Source: Apium graveolens | Lineage: Eukaryota; Streptophyta; Magnoliopsida; Apiales; Apiaceae | DNA: 64,000 nucleotides | Assembly: GCF_009905375.1 (NCBI RefSeq) | Contig: NC_133648.1 | Span: forward strand, 29,936,438 to 30,000,437 | Direction of reading: 5' to 3' | Shown here: positions 24,771-36,426 of the stretch, piece after piece | How positions within the stretch are numbered: the first letter of the stretch is position 1 | How the letters are laid out: each line of letters opens with the position of its first letter | Notes under the pieces: generated by a model | What the model saw: only the letters and a program-made list of their open reading frames with translations | Told to the model about the DNA's origin: nothing | The model's database searches: none | Program-made: the position numbers and the translations under genes

Positions 24771-27700
24771 ATGCCTCTTAGAAGAAATACCCGCACCAAC
24801 ACCCAGAATGAAGAAACCAACAATAATAACAATAACAACCAAGATGATACAAATCCAAATGTGAACCCAGGACCCATGGACCCAGCAATAGCCCAGATTC
24901 TTCAAATCTTGGCCCAACAAATAGTTCACCTAGCACAACAACAACAAAGACAGACCAACCCCCAGGTAACTTTTAAAACTTTTCAAGGAGTAAACCCACC
25001 AGAATTCAAGGGTTCCTTAGAGCCAATTGAAGCAAATGTTTGGTTAAAAGAAATAGAGAAGGCATTTGCCTTAGTGAAAGTAAAGGAAGAACAGAAGGTT
25101 GAGTTTGCAAGTTACTATTTGAAGAATGAGGCCACATATTGGTGGGAGATGGTGAAGACATTGGAAGGCACAGATGTAATTACTTGGGAAAGGTTTAAGG
25201 AATTGTTTTTAGAAAAGTATTTTCCTCAGTTTGTTCAGGATCAAATGGAGCTGAAGTTTTTAGAATTAAAGCAAGGGAACATGTCAGTAACAGATTATGA
25301 GGGTAAGTTTGAGGAATTGTCAAGGTATGTACCGTCGTATGTGGATACTGACAGGAAGAAGGCTAAGAGATTCCAGCAAGGTTTGAAACCATGGATCAGA
25401 GGGAAGGTAGCCATTTTTGAATTGGATACCTATGCAGGAGTAGTACAGAAGGCTATGATCGCAGAGACAGAGAGTGAGATGTTTCAGAAGGAAAAGGAAA
25501 GCAAGAAAAGGAAATTTGAAGGGAATGAGGGCCAGTCACAACCAGGGAAGTTTCCAAATTTTAAGAAGGGCAAGTTTCAGCCAGGGAGAAATTTTAATAT
25601 CAGAAGACAGAATGCAGGAGACGAAGGCCAGAGCAACCGTCCAGTTAATGCAAATCAGCCGAATCAGTTGAGACTAACTTTTCCGGATTGTCAGGTATGT
25701 GGGAAAAAGCATGGGGGAGTTTGTAATAAGTTGAATGTGGTATGTTTCAAATGTAACCAGAAAGGGCACTATTCGAGGGAGTGCCAAAATTAGCCAGCAA
25801 GAGAGCCAGCAAACAAGGATCGGCCTATCCGGAATCCAACAGTAAAGGTTCCAGCCATTGGATTTATGTGTTTTAAATGTGGGAAGCCAGGATATATGGC
25901 CAGGGATTGCAAGACACCAGCCCCAGTCAGTAATACATTGAGGATCATGGGATCTACCCCAACAGTGAATGAGACTCCAAGGGCTAGAGTTTTTGATATG
26001 TCTGTGAAAGATGCTATCCAGGATACGAATGTCGTGGCAGGTACGCTTAATGTGAATTCCTTATCTGCCAAAGTGTTAATAGATTCGGGAGCAACCCGAT
26101 CGTTTATTTCACAAGATTTTGTTAGTAAGTTAAATTGTCCAGTTGAGTGTTTAAATGAAATAATGATTGTGGAATTAGCAAATCAAGAACGTGTATCTGC
26201 TAATCAATTTTGTGGGAATTGTGAGATTGAGATTTCTGGTAGTAAGTTTTGCGTAGATTTGATACCATTTAAGTTAGGGGAGTTTGACGTTATATTAGGA
26301 ATGGATTGGTTATCTAAGCACGATGCCCAGATAGATTGTCGCAATAAGAAAGTAATGGTGAAAACGCTAGATGAAAGGATAGTAACGTTCAAGGGACAGA
26401 AGCAAGTAAAGAAGTTCTTAACAATGATTCAAGCTAAGAAGTTATTACGGCAAGGATGCGAGCATTTTATAGCATATGTGATTGACAGAAGTCAAGAACC
26501 AACAAAACTTGAAGATATTCCAGTTGTGAATGAATTTCCAGACGTGTTTCCCGACGAGTTACCAAGACTTCCTCCAGATAGAGAAATTGAATTTACGATC
26601 GACTTAACACCTGGAACAGAACCAGTATCCAAGGCCCCGTACAGAATGGCGCCTGTTGAGATGAAAGAGCTAGCAAAGCAGTTGCAGGAGTTGTTAGAGA
26701 AAGGAGTAATCAGACCCAGTGTATCCCCGTGAAGAGCCCCGGTATTATTTGTCAAGAAGAAATATGGAAGCATGAGACTGTGCATCGATTATAGGGAGCT
26801 CAACAAGCTGACAATTAAGAACAAGTATCCGTTACCCAGAATTGACGATTTATTTGACCAGTTGAAGGGAGCCAAGTACTTCTCCAAAATTGATTTAAGA
26901 TCAGGATATCATCAATTGAAGATCAAGCCAGAAGATATACCAAAGACAGCTTTTAGAACAAGGTATGGACATTACAAATTTTTAGTGATGTCTTTTGGGT
27001 TGACCAATGCCCCAGCAGCATTTATGGACCTGATGAACAAAATTTTCAAGGAGTATTTGGATAACTTTGTTATTGTGTTTATAGACGATATTTTAATTTA
27101 TTCGAAAACGGAAGAGCATCATGTAGAACATTTGAGGATAACTTTGGAGATTTTAAGGAAAAAGAAGTTATATGCTAAATTCTCGAAGTATGAGTTTTGG
27201 CTACAGGAAGTTCAGTTCTTAGGACACATAGTCAGTAACGAAGGGATCAAAGTGGACCCGGCAAAGATCGAGGCAATTACGAATTGGGAGAGACCAAGAA
27301 CACCCATTGAGGTAAGAAGTTTCTTAGAATTGGCAGGATATTATCGACGATTCGTTCAGAATTTCTCAAGGATTGCAACACCATTGAAAAAGCTTACACG
27401 AAAGAATGAAAAGTTTATATGGAACGATAAGTGTGAAGGAAGTTTTCAGGAGTTGAAGCGGAGATTACTCACGGCACCTATTTTGTCACTTCCAGACGAT
27501 TAAGGGAATTTTGTAATTTATAGCGATACTTCTCACAAAGGACTAGGATGTGTTTTAATGTAGCACGAAAAGGTGATTGCGTATGCGTCAAGGCAATTGA
27601 AACCACACGAACAAAAGTATCCTACTCATGATTTGGAGCTAGCAGCCATAGTTTTCGCTTTGAAGATTTGGAGACATTATTTGTATGGAGAAAATTATGA

Positions 27701-29399
27701 GATTTTCACGGATCACAAAAGCTTAAAGTACATATTCACACAGAAGGAACTTAATATGAGGCAAAGGAGATGGTTAGAGTTGATCAAAGACTATGATTGC
27801 TCGATTAATTATCATCCCGGTAAGGCTAACGTTGTGGCAGACGCATTGAGTCGGAAGGAAAGGTTGAATATGTTATCAGTACCTGAAGATATATATAATG
27901 AATTTCCGAAATTGGAATTGGAAATTAGAGTTTGCAAGCCTGAGGAAGCGAAAGTATACAGTATGACTTTTCAACCGGAGTTATTGGAGAAAATAAAGAA
28001 ATGTCAGGAAGATGTAATGGATCAAGATATAAATCATTTGGTAGGTGAAGAGTTATGCACACAAAAGGATGATCAAGGTATTTTAAGGTTCTCATGTAGA
28101 ATTTGGATTCCACCAGTGACGGAGCTAAAAAATGAAATTTTACAAGAGGCACATAGTTCAAGATATTCCATCCATCCAGGGAGTACCAAAATGTACAGAG
28201 ATTTAAAGAAGAATTATTGGTGGCCAGATATGAAGAGGGAAACTGCGGAATGGATTAGCAAATGTTATACCTGTCAGAGAGTTAAAGCAGAGCATCAGAG
28301 ACCAAGTGGATTGTTATAGCCATTGGAGATTCCAGAGTGGAAGTGGGAACATATTGCCATGGATTTCATAGTTGGATTACCAAGGACAAGGGCTAATCAT
28401 GATGCCATTTGGGTTATAGTGGATAGACTTACCAAGTCAGCTCATTTTCTGCCTATAAATGAAAAATTTTTGCTCGACAAGTTGGTCCATATGTACTTGA
28501 AGGAAATTGTAGTTCGTCATGGAGTTCCTGTGTCTATTGTATCTGATCGAAACCCAAGGTTTAATTCAAGATTTTGGAAGAGTTTTCAAGAATGTTTGGG
28601 AACAAGACTGAATATGAGTACGGCCTATCACCCCCAGACGGATGGCCAAAGTGAAAGAACGATCCAGACAATCGAGGACATGTTGCGTGTTTGTGCTATT
28701 GACTTTAAAGGAAGTTGGGACGAACATTTACCTTTGGTAGAGTTTGCTTACAATAATAGTTATCATGCCAGCATTGGGATGCCACGCTATGAAGCCCTTT
28801 ATGGACGCAAATGTAGATCTCCAATATATTGGGACGAAGTAGGAGAACGCAAGATACTTGGACCTGAACTGGTATAGCAGACAAAGGAAATTGTTGAAAT
28901 TATCCAGAAGAGATTGATAGCCGCACAAGATCGTCAGAGGAAATATGCAGATCAGTCAAGGAAAGACATGGAATTTGAAGAAGGAAGCTTGGTATTACTG
29001 AAAGTATCACCATGGAAAGGACTAACGAGGTTTGGGAAGAAAGGGAAGCTAAGCCCAAGATATGTCGGACCTTTTGAGATCCTAAAGTGCGTTGGCAAAG
29101 TAGCTTACGAGTTAGCGTTACCACCATACATGGAGCACATTCACAAAGTTTCTCATATATCAATGCTCAAGAAATATAATCCAGACTCCAGGCATGTAAT
29201 AGAATATGAGCCAATAGAGCTTCAGGTAGATTTATCATATCTAGAGAGTCCGATAGAGATTCTAGAGGAGAGAGAGAAAGTATTGAGAAATAAAGTGGTA
29301 AAGTTAGTAAGAGTATTGTGGAGAAACCCAAAGGTTGAAGAGTCAACCTGGGAGTTAGAAAATGATATGAGAGAAAAGTACCCTCATTTGTTTTCTTAG
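24771..29399 (+). pseudogene. gag-pol polyprotein of element C, six in-frame stops
   Basis: One uninterrupted register of 1,543 codons with no frameshift. The start is the ATG at 24771, because it matches the gag start of H; an in-frame TTG 42 bases upstream is not needed. Order: gag with [17 protein letters not shown]; zinc knuckles CFKCNQKGHYSREC (about 25743) and CFKCGKPGYMARDC (about 25869); protease [10 protein letters not shown] (Asp438); RT with FIDDILIYS (Asp772, Asp773); RNase H ending NVVADALSR; integrase with zinc-binding region ending CYTCQRVK and catalytic Asp1198, Asp1259, Glu1295 (spacing D-35-E); chromodomain up to EKYPHLFS. Stops lie at 25791 TAG, 26730 TGA, 27501 TAA, 27561 TAG, 28317 TAG and 28875 TAG. 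All catalytic residues are still present, so decay is recent. One substitution in the RT fingers, KKKYGS where H has KKKDGS, is also visible. Confidence 0.93.
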
Positions 29400-29424
29400 G
29401 AGATTCTGAGGACAAGATCCTTTT

Positions 29425-29437
29425 AAGGGGGGAAGGA
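29425..29437 (+). other. Polypurine tract of element C
   Basis: AAGGGGGGAAGGA directly before the TG of the 3' LTR. Confidence 0.87.
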
Positions 29438-32400
29438 TGTAATATCCGGGATATATCGTGTGATTCTTTTTGCTATTAAATAATTATTATGTGTATTCAG
29501 TATTTATTCTGTGAGTTAATTGTTAAGTGTTATCTGTACTTGGATATTCAAAAATAATATTAATTGAGTATTTTAATTGTTATATGTCCAAAATAAAATA
29601 TAGATAATTGTCATATCTTCCTAATTATTTTTATGTTGATTTATGGATTTATAAGAATCATATGAAATTTCTAAAATCTTTTTCCGAGTATTTAAAACCT
29701 ATTTTATAAAAACGGGAACCAACCGACGTCACCCGTTGTTACATTTTTGGAACCTGAAACTCTTCCGAGAACTCCTTCCTAACCTAATTGTAATATTCCA
29801 AGCATATTCCACGTTTCGACTTTTTCGATCCGGCGTACGGTTTGTTCTGCGCGGGTCCCGGCGCAACATTTTCGATACAATATTCGTTCCGATAAATCAA
29901 TAAAACCCGTATTTTCGATAAACGGGAGCTTTCTATTAAACTATCTCAATTATCACTTCGTAGTACGTGTTACCAATCTCTATTTTCAAAGCTTGAGTAA
30001 CAAAAATGAAGGATTTGAAGTGTTCTACAAGATTCTGAGCTTCGTTTTACTGCAGAAATCAAGGTTTATTTTCTATAATTTTATTTATTTTCGAATTAAA
30101 TTTATTAAAAATAAGAATTTTTGTTCGAATGATTTTTTGTATGATTTGATAATTGCATGTTGTAGAGCTTGTTTTCCTGATGATTTTGATATATTATACG
30201 TCTGATTTGGAGTTCAATAACATGCTCAAAAGTGGGTTTAATTTTCGAATTTCAAAATTAGGGTTTATAACCCGTATGAATGTTCTTAATTGAAATTTGG
30301 GGATTTCTTATTCTGGAATAGATTGATGTTGTGATATAGTGGATTGTATTCTCTGTGAAATTTGCAATCTAGTTGTATAAGTTTCATGAATCACCGTGGT
30401 CTGTAGAGAAGGGAGTTGTCTTTTGAAATTTTCCGAAGTTCGTCGGAAACTGGCATAATTCACGGCCAAATTCCGGCCAACTCAGGGATGATTAGAACAA
30501 TCTGTTGGCATGGTTGTATTCCTGGTAAAGTATAGATGTGATCTGGAGGTGTTGGTGGGGTGAGGACGCCGGGACCGTGTTCTCCGGCCACCCCTGTATT
30601 TTCCGGCGACGGAGCTGGAAAATTACAGTTTAGTACCTATAGTTTTGAAAATGATGCAGTTTGGTCCCTGAAGTTTCCAGAGTTTGCAAATTTAGGATTC
30701 CTGTTTTAAAAATATTTAAAAATCATATTTCCTATTTATTTTTTATTATAAAAATTCGTTTTTAATTTCTGAAAATTCTAAAAATTAGAATTTTAATTCC
30801 GAAAATTATTTTTAATTCAAAAATAAATCTGAATTAATTAGTTAATTAATTTCAGTTAATTTTAATTGATTAATTGGTCAATTAATTCGAAAATTAATTG
30901 ATTAATTGATTTAATTAATTATTAATTGATTTTAATTAATTACTTAATTAGATTTAACTATTTAAAAATGAATTAAAAACTCCGAAAAATGTTTTGAGCT
31001 TTAAAATATTTGTCTAAATTATTTTTAAGGCTCGATAATTATTCTAAAATTGTTTCGGAGCCAGAATTGGCCAACTGAACCCTGTTTATTAACCCGAAAT
31101 TGATCCAATGACCCGTTTTAATTCCGAAAAATGTTTTAAAAATCATTTTATATACCAGAAAGCCTATTTATGACCTGAGACTTCTTTATAAATGATATGT
31201 CATTGATTACGTGATGTGTTATGTGTTATACGTGACTTGTTGATTGAGTATCGGTTTATATATTCGGCGTTTACTTGATTATTGCATAACTTTCAATCCG
31301 TTAATCGGATTTGGGTGAAACGAAGGGTAGATAGAAGTATGTGGTGAATAGAATCATTTGAGTTGATTATTGATAGATGCTTATGATATGTGAGCAGAAG
31401 AGGCAAGACGTAGGAAAGGGAAACAGGTAGTTGAGGAGTAAGACGATTGTGATTGGAAGCGAGTGCAGGATAGTAAGCTAATACCAGGCAAGTGTTCTGA
31501 ACTTTCTCGAGATATTATAGTACTTGATAGTCTTGTTGATATTGCAAGTGCTTTGAAGCACTGAAACCCAAACCCTGATTCCGGTTATTGTTCTTGAGCC
31601 ATGAACCTTATTCTTTCTATACCCTTGATTGTTGTATACCCAAACACGAACCTCAAGTATACGATATTTCTCCAAAAATATATATAAACTAAATATTAAA
31701 CACTGAACCAGATTGCTTACACATTCAAATCTTTGTATTTTATACTGTGGAAGACCAAATCCTTGAAACCCTGAAACATTGATTGATTTTATCCAATTCT
31801 TTCATTACCTAGCATCCAAACTTTAAAAATACTTTGTTGATCCTTATGCAGATTAAAACCATTTCATTATGGAACATCAAATGTTGTTAATGATTCTGGT
31901 TATTGCTTATTATTGTTTATTCTGTTATTAGGTTAGAAATGGATTGTTTTTATAAAATTGTGGACCATATTCGTGGTCAGACCATATAATGGTCAAGTTA
32001 GGCCAATGTGTGCCTTGGATCCAGTAGTTAGAGCAGTGCTGTGTGCTTTGCTCGGGGTTAGTGCGTGACTGATCAGCAGCCTAACCTTGGTTTTTAATAT
32101 GAAAATATAATATCCAATTCTAAATCATAATCCATTATTCACTTGATATCATAATAATGTTCACTTGATGATCATTATTTTCAGTTTCGTCATTGTGACT
32201 TGCTGAGCTAGTTAGCTCATTTGTACGATATTGTTTCTGTTCTTTTCCAGTTAAGAAGGAACCAGTTGGTACCGTGGATCCCCAGTCCAGCGCGAGAGCT
32301 AGGGGTTCAGGTTGATTGAGTTGAGCTAGTAAGCTTCTTTTGGGATAATTTAAGTCTGTAAAAGTTTGTAATAATGTTTAATACTTAGTTTTGAGTTTGG

Positions 32401-32597
32401 AATAGTTGGGATTTGAACGGTATGTAATATAAGTAGATGCGTGGCTTGTGTGCATACTTTAACCTGTTGCGATCCATGGTAGTTGGTAAGTAGGGTCACT
32501 GCATATTATGATTATCTTTATTATTGTTATACGCAGGTTATAAATAAGGCGTGTGTGTGGACCCCAAACTTCTGACCCGGGTTTGGAGGGCGCCACA
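29438..32597 (+). repeat. 3' LTR of element C, with internal deletion
   Basis: 3160 bp, TG...CA. Compared with the 5' LTR it lacks 275 bp (equivalent to 20741-21015), joined at about 29970 between similar TAACC/TTACC ends, and has about 16 extra bases near 32255 (TTAAGAAGGAACCAG), which the 5' LTR lost between two CCAGTT copies. Otherwise about 1-1.5 % different by eye over the first 500 bp. Confidence 0.92.
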
Positions 32598-32602
32598 ACC
32601 AC
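32598..32602. repeat. Target-site duplication of element C, right copy
   Basis: ACCAC, identical to 20204-20208. Confidence 0.9.
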
Positions 32603-34680
32603 TGACCTACTGTCGTCATTCTTTTTCCTTGGAATCTTAATAGCTACCCATACGGAGTCCATACCTGTCGTATCAAATTCTTCTAAGGAGTTAACATAAT
32701 CACCATTCATGATTCATGAAGAACACTCCAGATCCTGATGTACATTCATGAAATGAAGCAGATAAAATTGCAGAAGAGTTTCAATCAAAGCAACGATAGC
32801 AGGTTAATACCATTCTTAATCATATGCCTTAAATAGAAGACTTAACTCAAAGGTTTGTTTAGTCCTTTTTGAAATATGGTCCTGGCTTATCTCAAGATAG
32901 TACCTTCTAAGATAGATAGCCCGATCATGGCGATTACATGAATTAAACCTTTACCAACTACTATTACGGTTGGGTATTACACAGTCATCAGAAGGAATGT
33001 CAATCTTCCAAACCTTAATAGAACCTTCACAGCTTTAACCATCATCACTGTATTCCTCTGGCACGAGCGCCTATAATTATCCTCTTACCTTTAAAGTGTC
33101 GGCCACCTCTTTGGCCTTTCCAGATAGTAAAATTTCCTTATAGTCAATGTCATTTTAACCACCTCCAAATAATTTTTCTACCTCATTTCAATCACTGCTT
33201 ATGTGAAGATGCTCTTCCTTAAGCTTTGGTAAAAAAAAATATATCACCATTTTTTTTTCATAAGGCATTGCCTTAGTCTTTAGATGTGAACATTGCCACG
33301 ACTGACTCTCGATCATACTTAGGACGTCTCTTATCTTGGGTCCTTCTTATTTTCACCAATCTCGACCCTCATTGGATCGATCTATACTTTCTTATGGTTC
33401 AACACGTGCCCCACCTGGCATTATTATAATTACGTCATATTTCCTTCATCAAAAATTTCTATTCTTGAGAACTTTAAATATTACCTTTCTCCTTGTAAAA
33501 CCTCTAAGGTTATCCTTGAATCGTTCCTCCTGTATTCCCTAGATACAGGGCATATCAAAATACCATTTACTAATACTAGAACCATTATCTATGTACTTCA
33601 GAAATTTCTCTACTGACCTTTAAAGGTTGTTGTTACCTTGGTCCTTCGTTCCATACTATCAAAACTCATACTGTCCCTATTAAGGGCGAAATGCCAACCT
33701 TTATGCATTCCCCTAGGGTTCATCTCAAGTTATCGAAGTTATATCCTTAACTTCACCTTTAAAAAGGTACTTGCATCCTTTCATGGATAAATCAAGTCAT
33801 ATATCCTTGATAGATTATCTTATTCAATCATTCCCACCTCGATAGTCTATACCAATTTCACAATAACCTCTGTATTCAGAATGAGGTCAATTAATATGGC
33901 CTCAAAAAGATAACAACGGTTATCCGCTTTTCTTGCCTAATTTGGTAACGATAACAAGGATGTTCTGGAAGATATTGGTTGTGTTCAACGTGAACTTCTT
34001 CTTAATAATTCCTCATTTACTTTTGTTGTTTATCTCAACAGTCATCTCAATGTTGGGATATCTTTCATACCTGGCGTCTCCCTTTCTGGGTATAATGCCA
34101 CCGGTATTACACTTCACATTCTTGAAGGTCACTTCCTTCATCCAATTTTCATAATTTCTTATTTTTTTGTCTCCTCAGTCTATCTGCGTCTCATTATTTA
34201 TCCTTCGAATTATCTCAAGGTTTCCTCGAATCCTCCCAACTTACAGGGGATAAAATATATGTATCTCTTATGCCTCTAACCATCAACTTTAACTTATGGT
34301 GAATCACCCTCATCCTGATGATTACATACTTTTCTATTTCTATTGCTACGAGTCTTTAGGGTTTCCTCAAACCCAACTCCCTTATCATTCCTCAAACTGT
34401 ATTGCCTTTTTATTTCTTCCCACTTCAATTTTTTTTCCTTTCTCTTACAATCATTTCATGAATCCACTAATCATTGACTTCAAACATCACGTTGTTCTGG
34501 GATTCTTGTCATCGGAACGAATCTTGACAACTTTTACAATATTAGATTCATAATTTATCATACTCATCCGCCTTTGTTTCGGCTCTAAAGCTTTTACACT
34601 ATCTCCTTAACCTTGGGAATTACTTTCCCGAAAATAATTATCTAAACTTTAATCAGTTTATTATAACCTCTGGCTCCGTT
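32598..34680 (-). pseudogene. Internal part of A: RT and RNase H remnants
   Basis: Minus strand, homologous to 10870-12720 of B. Contains RT active-site traces (about 33470-33600) and an RNase H tail trace (about 33090-33130, complement of TATCTGGAAAGGCCAAAGAGG). Opposite-strand open stretches at 33933-34154 and 34296-34553 have matches in B only because the two elements are homologous; I do not consider them genes. No functional frame. Confidence 0.5.
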
Positions 34681-34925
34681 CCTTTCTTGGTCTTTCACCA
34701 GCGGGTGGCCCCTCTCTTAGGAGGGTAAGTGACAAAACCAGTCTTTTGTGATTCGTCCATCATTTAGAATCTCAAATGATTCCTATATTTCCTTTAGCCA
34801 GGCTCTCGCCTCTACTGGGTTCGCTTGTTCCATGGAACTCTGAGAGCTTAGCGACTTAAAGGTCCTGAAAGAATTTCCCACCGCACTGCCTCCTCAGGGT
34901 GGTGGTTGGGGATAATAGTCTAAGT
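34680..34925 (-). pseudogene. gag remnant of element A
   Basis: The complement reads ARAWLKEI followed by a TAG and then ESFEILNDGR, the conserved gag block also seen in B at 10480-10545. It lies after the RT/RNase H fragment on the minus strand, the same abnormal order as in B. Confidence 0.6.
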
Positions 34926-35159
34926 TCTTTTTAGACAGGTCCATGAATTGCCGTATAGGAGTACCGTCTCGGGTCTCCTTTCCTTACTCGACTTTCTGTT
35001 TCCTTAGTATGAAATGTTTCATCCTTTTCCCATACTTGGGGTTATCTTATACGTTAAAATCCTTGTTTTCCACTTCATTATGTTATGGGCTCCTTATTTC
35101 CTAATGGCAACCTCCCTGACTATCACATTCGGGGTTTGCCCTAAATCTTTTTCCTCGAG

Positions 35160-35965
35160 CTATGGATTTCATCTAAGATCCAGTCCTTAAGCTCTTAAAC
35201 GTTTGGAACCCAAATTCTGTAGGAATACCTCGTTATTCCCTTATCATCTTTCTTGGTATTAATCTCTTCTCCAGTCATTGACTCTCTGCCTTCATTCAAC
35301 ACTTTTTCTTGGCACAATATGATCATTTTCGATAATTCAGGCTGTATTGCAATTTCAAACAGTGTTTTGGTACCGGCTCCGGTTACCTTCACTTCTATTT
35401 CCATTTTCTCAAAATCTCTTATCAACTCTCCCAAAGACATTTTCATCTTGAGTCTCTCCTTTATACTAAGGGCATTAGCCACCATTTTGGCTTTCCCTGG
35501 ATGATAAAGAATCTCATAATCGTAATCCTTGATTAGCTCTAACCATCTCCTCTGGCTGTTGAGCTATTTCTGCGTGAAAATGCACTAGAGCACTTATGGC
35601 TTGTGTAAATCTCGCACTTCTCTCCATACAAGTAGTGCATCCAATCTTTAGGGGAAAAAACTATTGCCACGAGCCCAAGCTCATGGGTGGGGATATCGAA
35701 TTTTATATTCCCTTAATTATCTTGACGCGTACGTGATTACCTTGTTGTGCTGTATAAGAAGCACCCTAATTCTTTATGCGAAGCGTCACTACAAATCACA
35801 AAATCTCATTTTCCATCCGGCAACGCCAACATAGGAGCCGTCACCAACCTTTGCTTCAGTTCTTGAAAGCTGTTCTCGCATTTCTCTGTCCATTCGAACT
35901 TCTTCGTCTTATGAGTAAGCCGCGTTAAAGGGGCTACTATCTTTACGAACTTGAACGAACCTCTG
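35160..35965 (-). pseudogene. Displaced RT end and RNase H fragment of A
   Basis: Minus-strand open stretch 35195-35485 carries the end of RNase H (VVANALSIKERLK) and the linker to integrase ([20 protein letters not shown]). Upstream, to about 35965, are frame-shifted RNase H and RT-end traces. It sits between the primer-binding site and gag, exactly as 9331-10150 in B. The two copies share sequence throughout. Confidence 0.75.
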
Positions 35966-36410
35966 GTAGTGACCGACCAATCCTACCTCTGGTAGTTTCC
36001 CTAACCATGGTTATCAATTCCTCAGTGGTCCTTTATTCATTCTTATCAGGATCCCCCATGGGATCCTCCTCAGCAACAATCCCTTCTACGATAACATCCT
36101 CAACCGCTACATCCTCAATATGAACATCATCCGGTCCCTCATTAGGATGCTCTATCGGATCCACAATCTAATCCCCAATATGTAGTAAAACATCATCGCG
36201 CTGTTGCTCCTCAACCTCAGGGTTCGGAGTCCCGCTACCATATACGATAACGAACTACGCTTCTATCACGATATTTATAAGGGTTCCCATAAGGGTTTTA
36301 ACTGTCAGTACTACGTTAGGTAGTGCGACTATGAACTTGGCAAGAGTTCTTATTATCTTAGTGAACTTATTATTTTAACGTCACATCATCTCTGAGGTTT
36401 ATAATGCTTA

Positions 36411-36422
36411 GCTCTGATACCA
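36411..36422 (-). other. Primer-binding site of element A (tRNA iMet)
   Basis: GCTCTGATACCA, the complement of TGGTATCAGAGC, four bases inside the 5' LTR end on the minus strand. Confidence 0.92.
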
Positions 36423-36426
36423 TTTC

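Larger units (their letters stand above)
20209..32597 (+). mobile_element. Element C: complete Tekay-like Ty3 chromovirus, inserted in A
   Basis: 12,389 bp with LTRs 20209-23627 and 29438-32597, 5-bp target duplication ACCAC, primer-binding site 23632-23643, one gag-pol frame 24771-29399, polypurine tract 29425-29437. Domain order gag, PR, RT, RNase H, integrase, chromodomain is that of Ty3 chromoviruses; the long LTRs and gag wording suggest the Tekay/Del lineage. Structurally complete but inactive: six in-frame stops, and the 3' LTR lacks 275 bp that include the TATA box. An extra proline-rich ORF lies between the primer-binding site and gag. Confidence 0.94.

Noticed and set aside
33933..34553. 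Two plus-strand open stretches with similar counterparts on the minus strand of B (10777-11019, 11138-11374)
   Set aside because: They are antisense to decayed gag-pol in both elements. Similarity follows from element homology, not from being genes.
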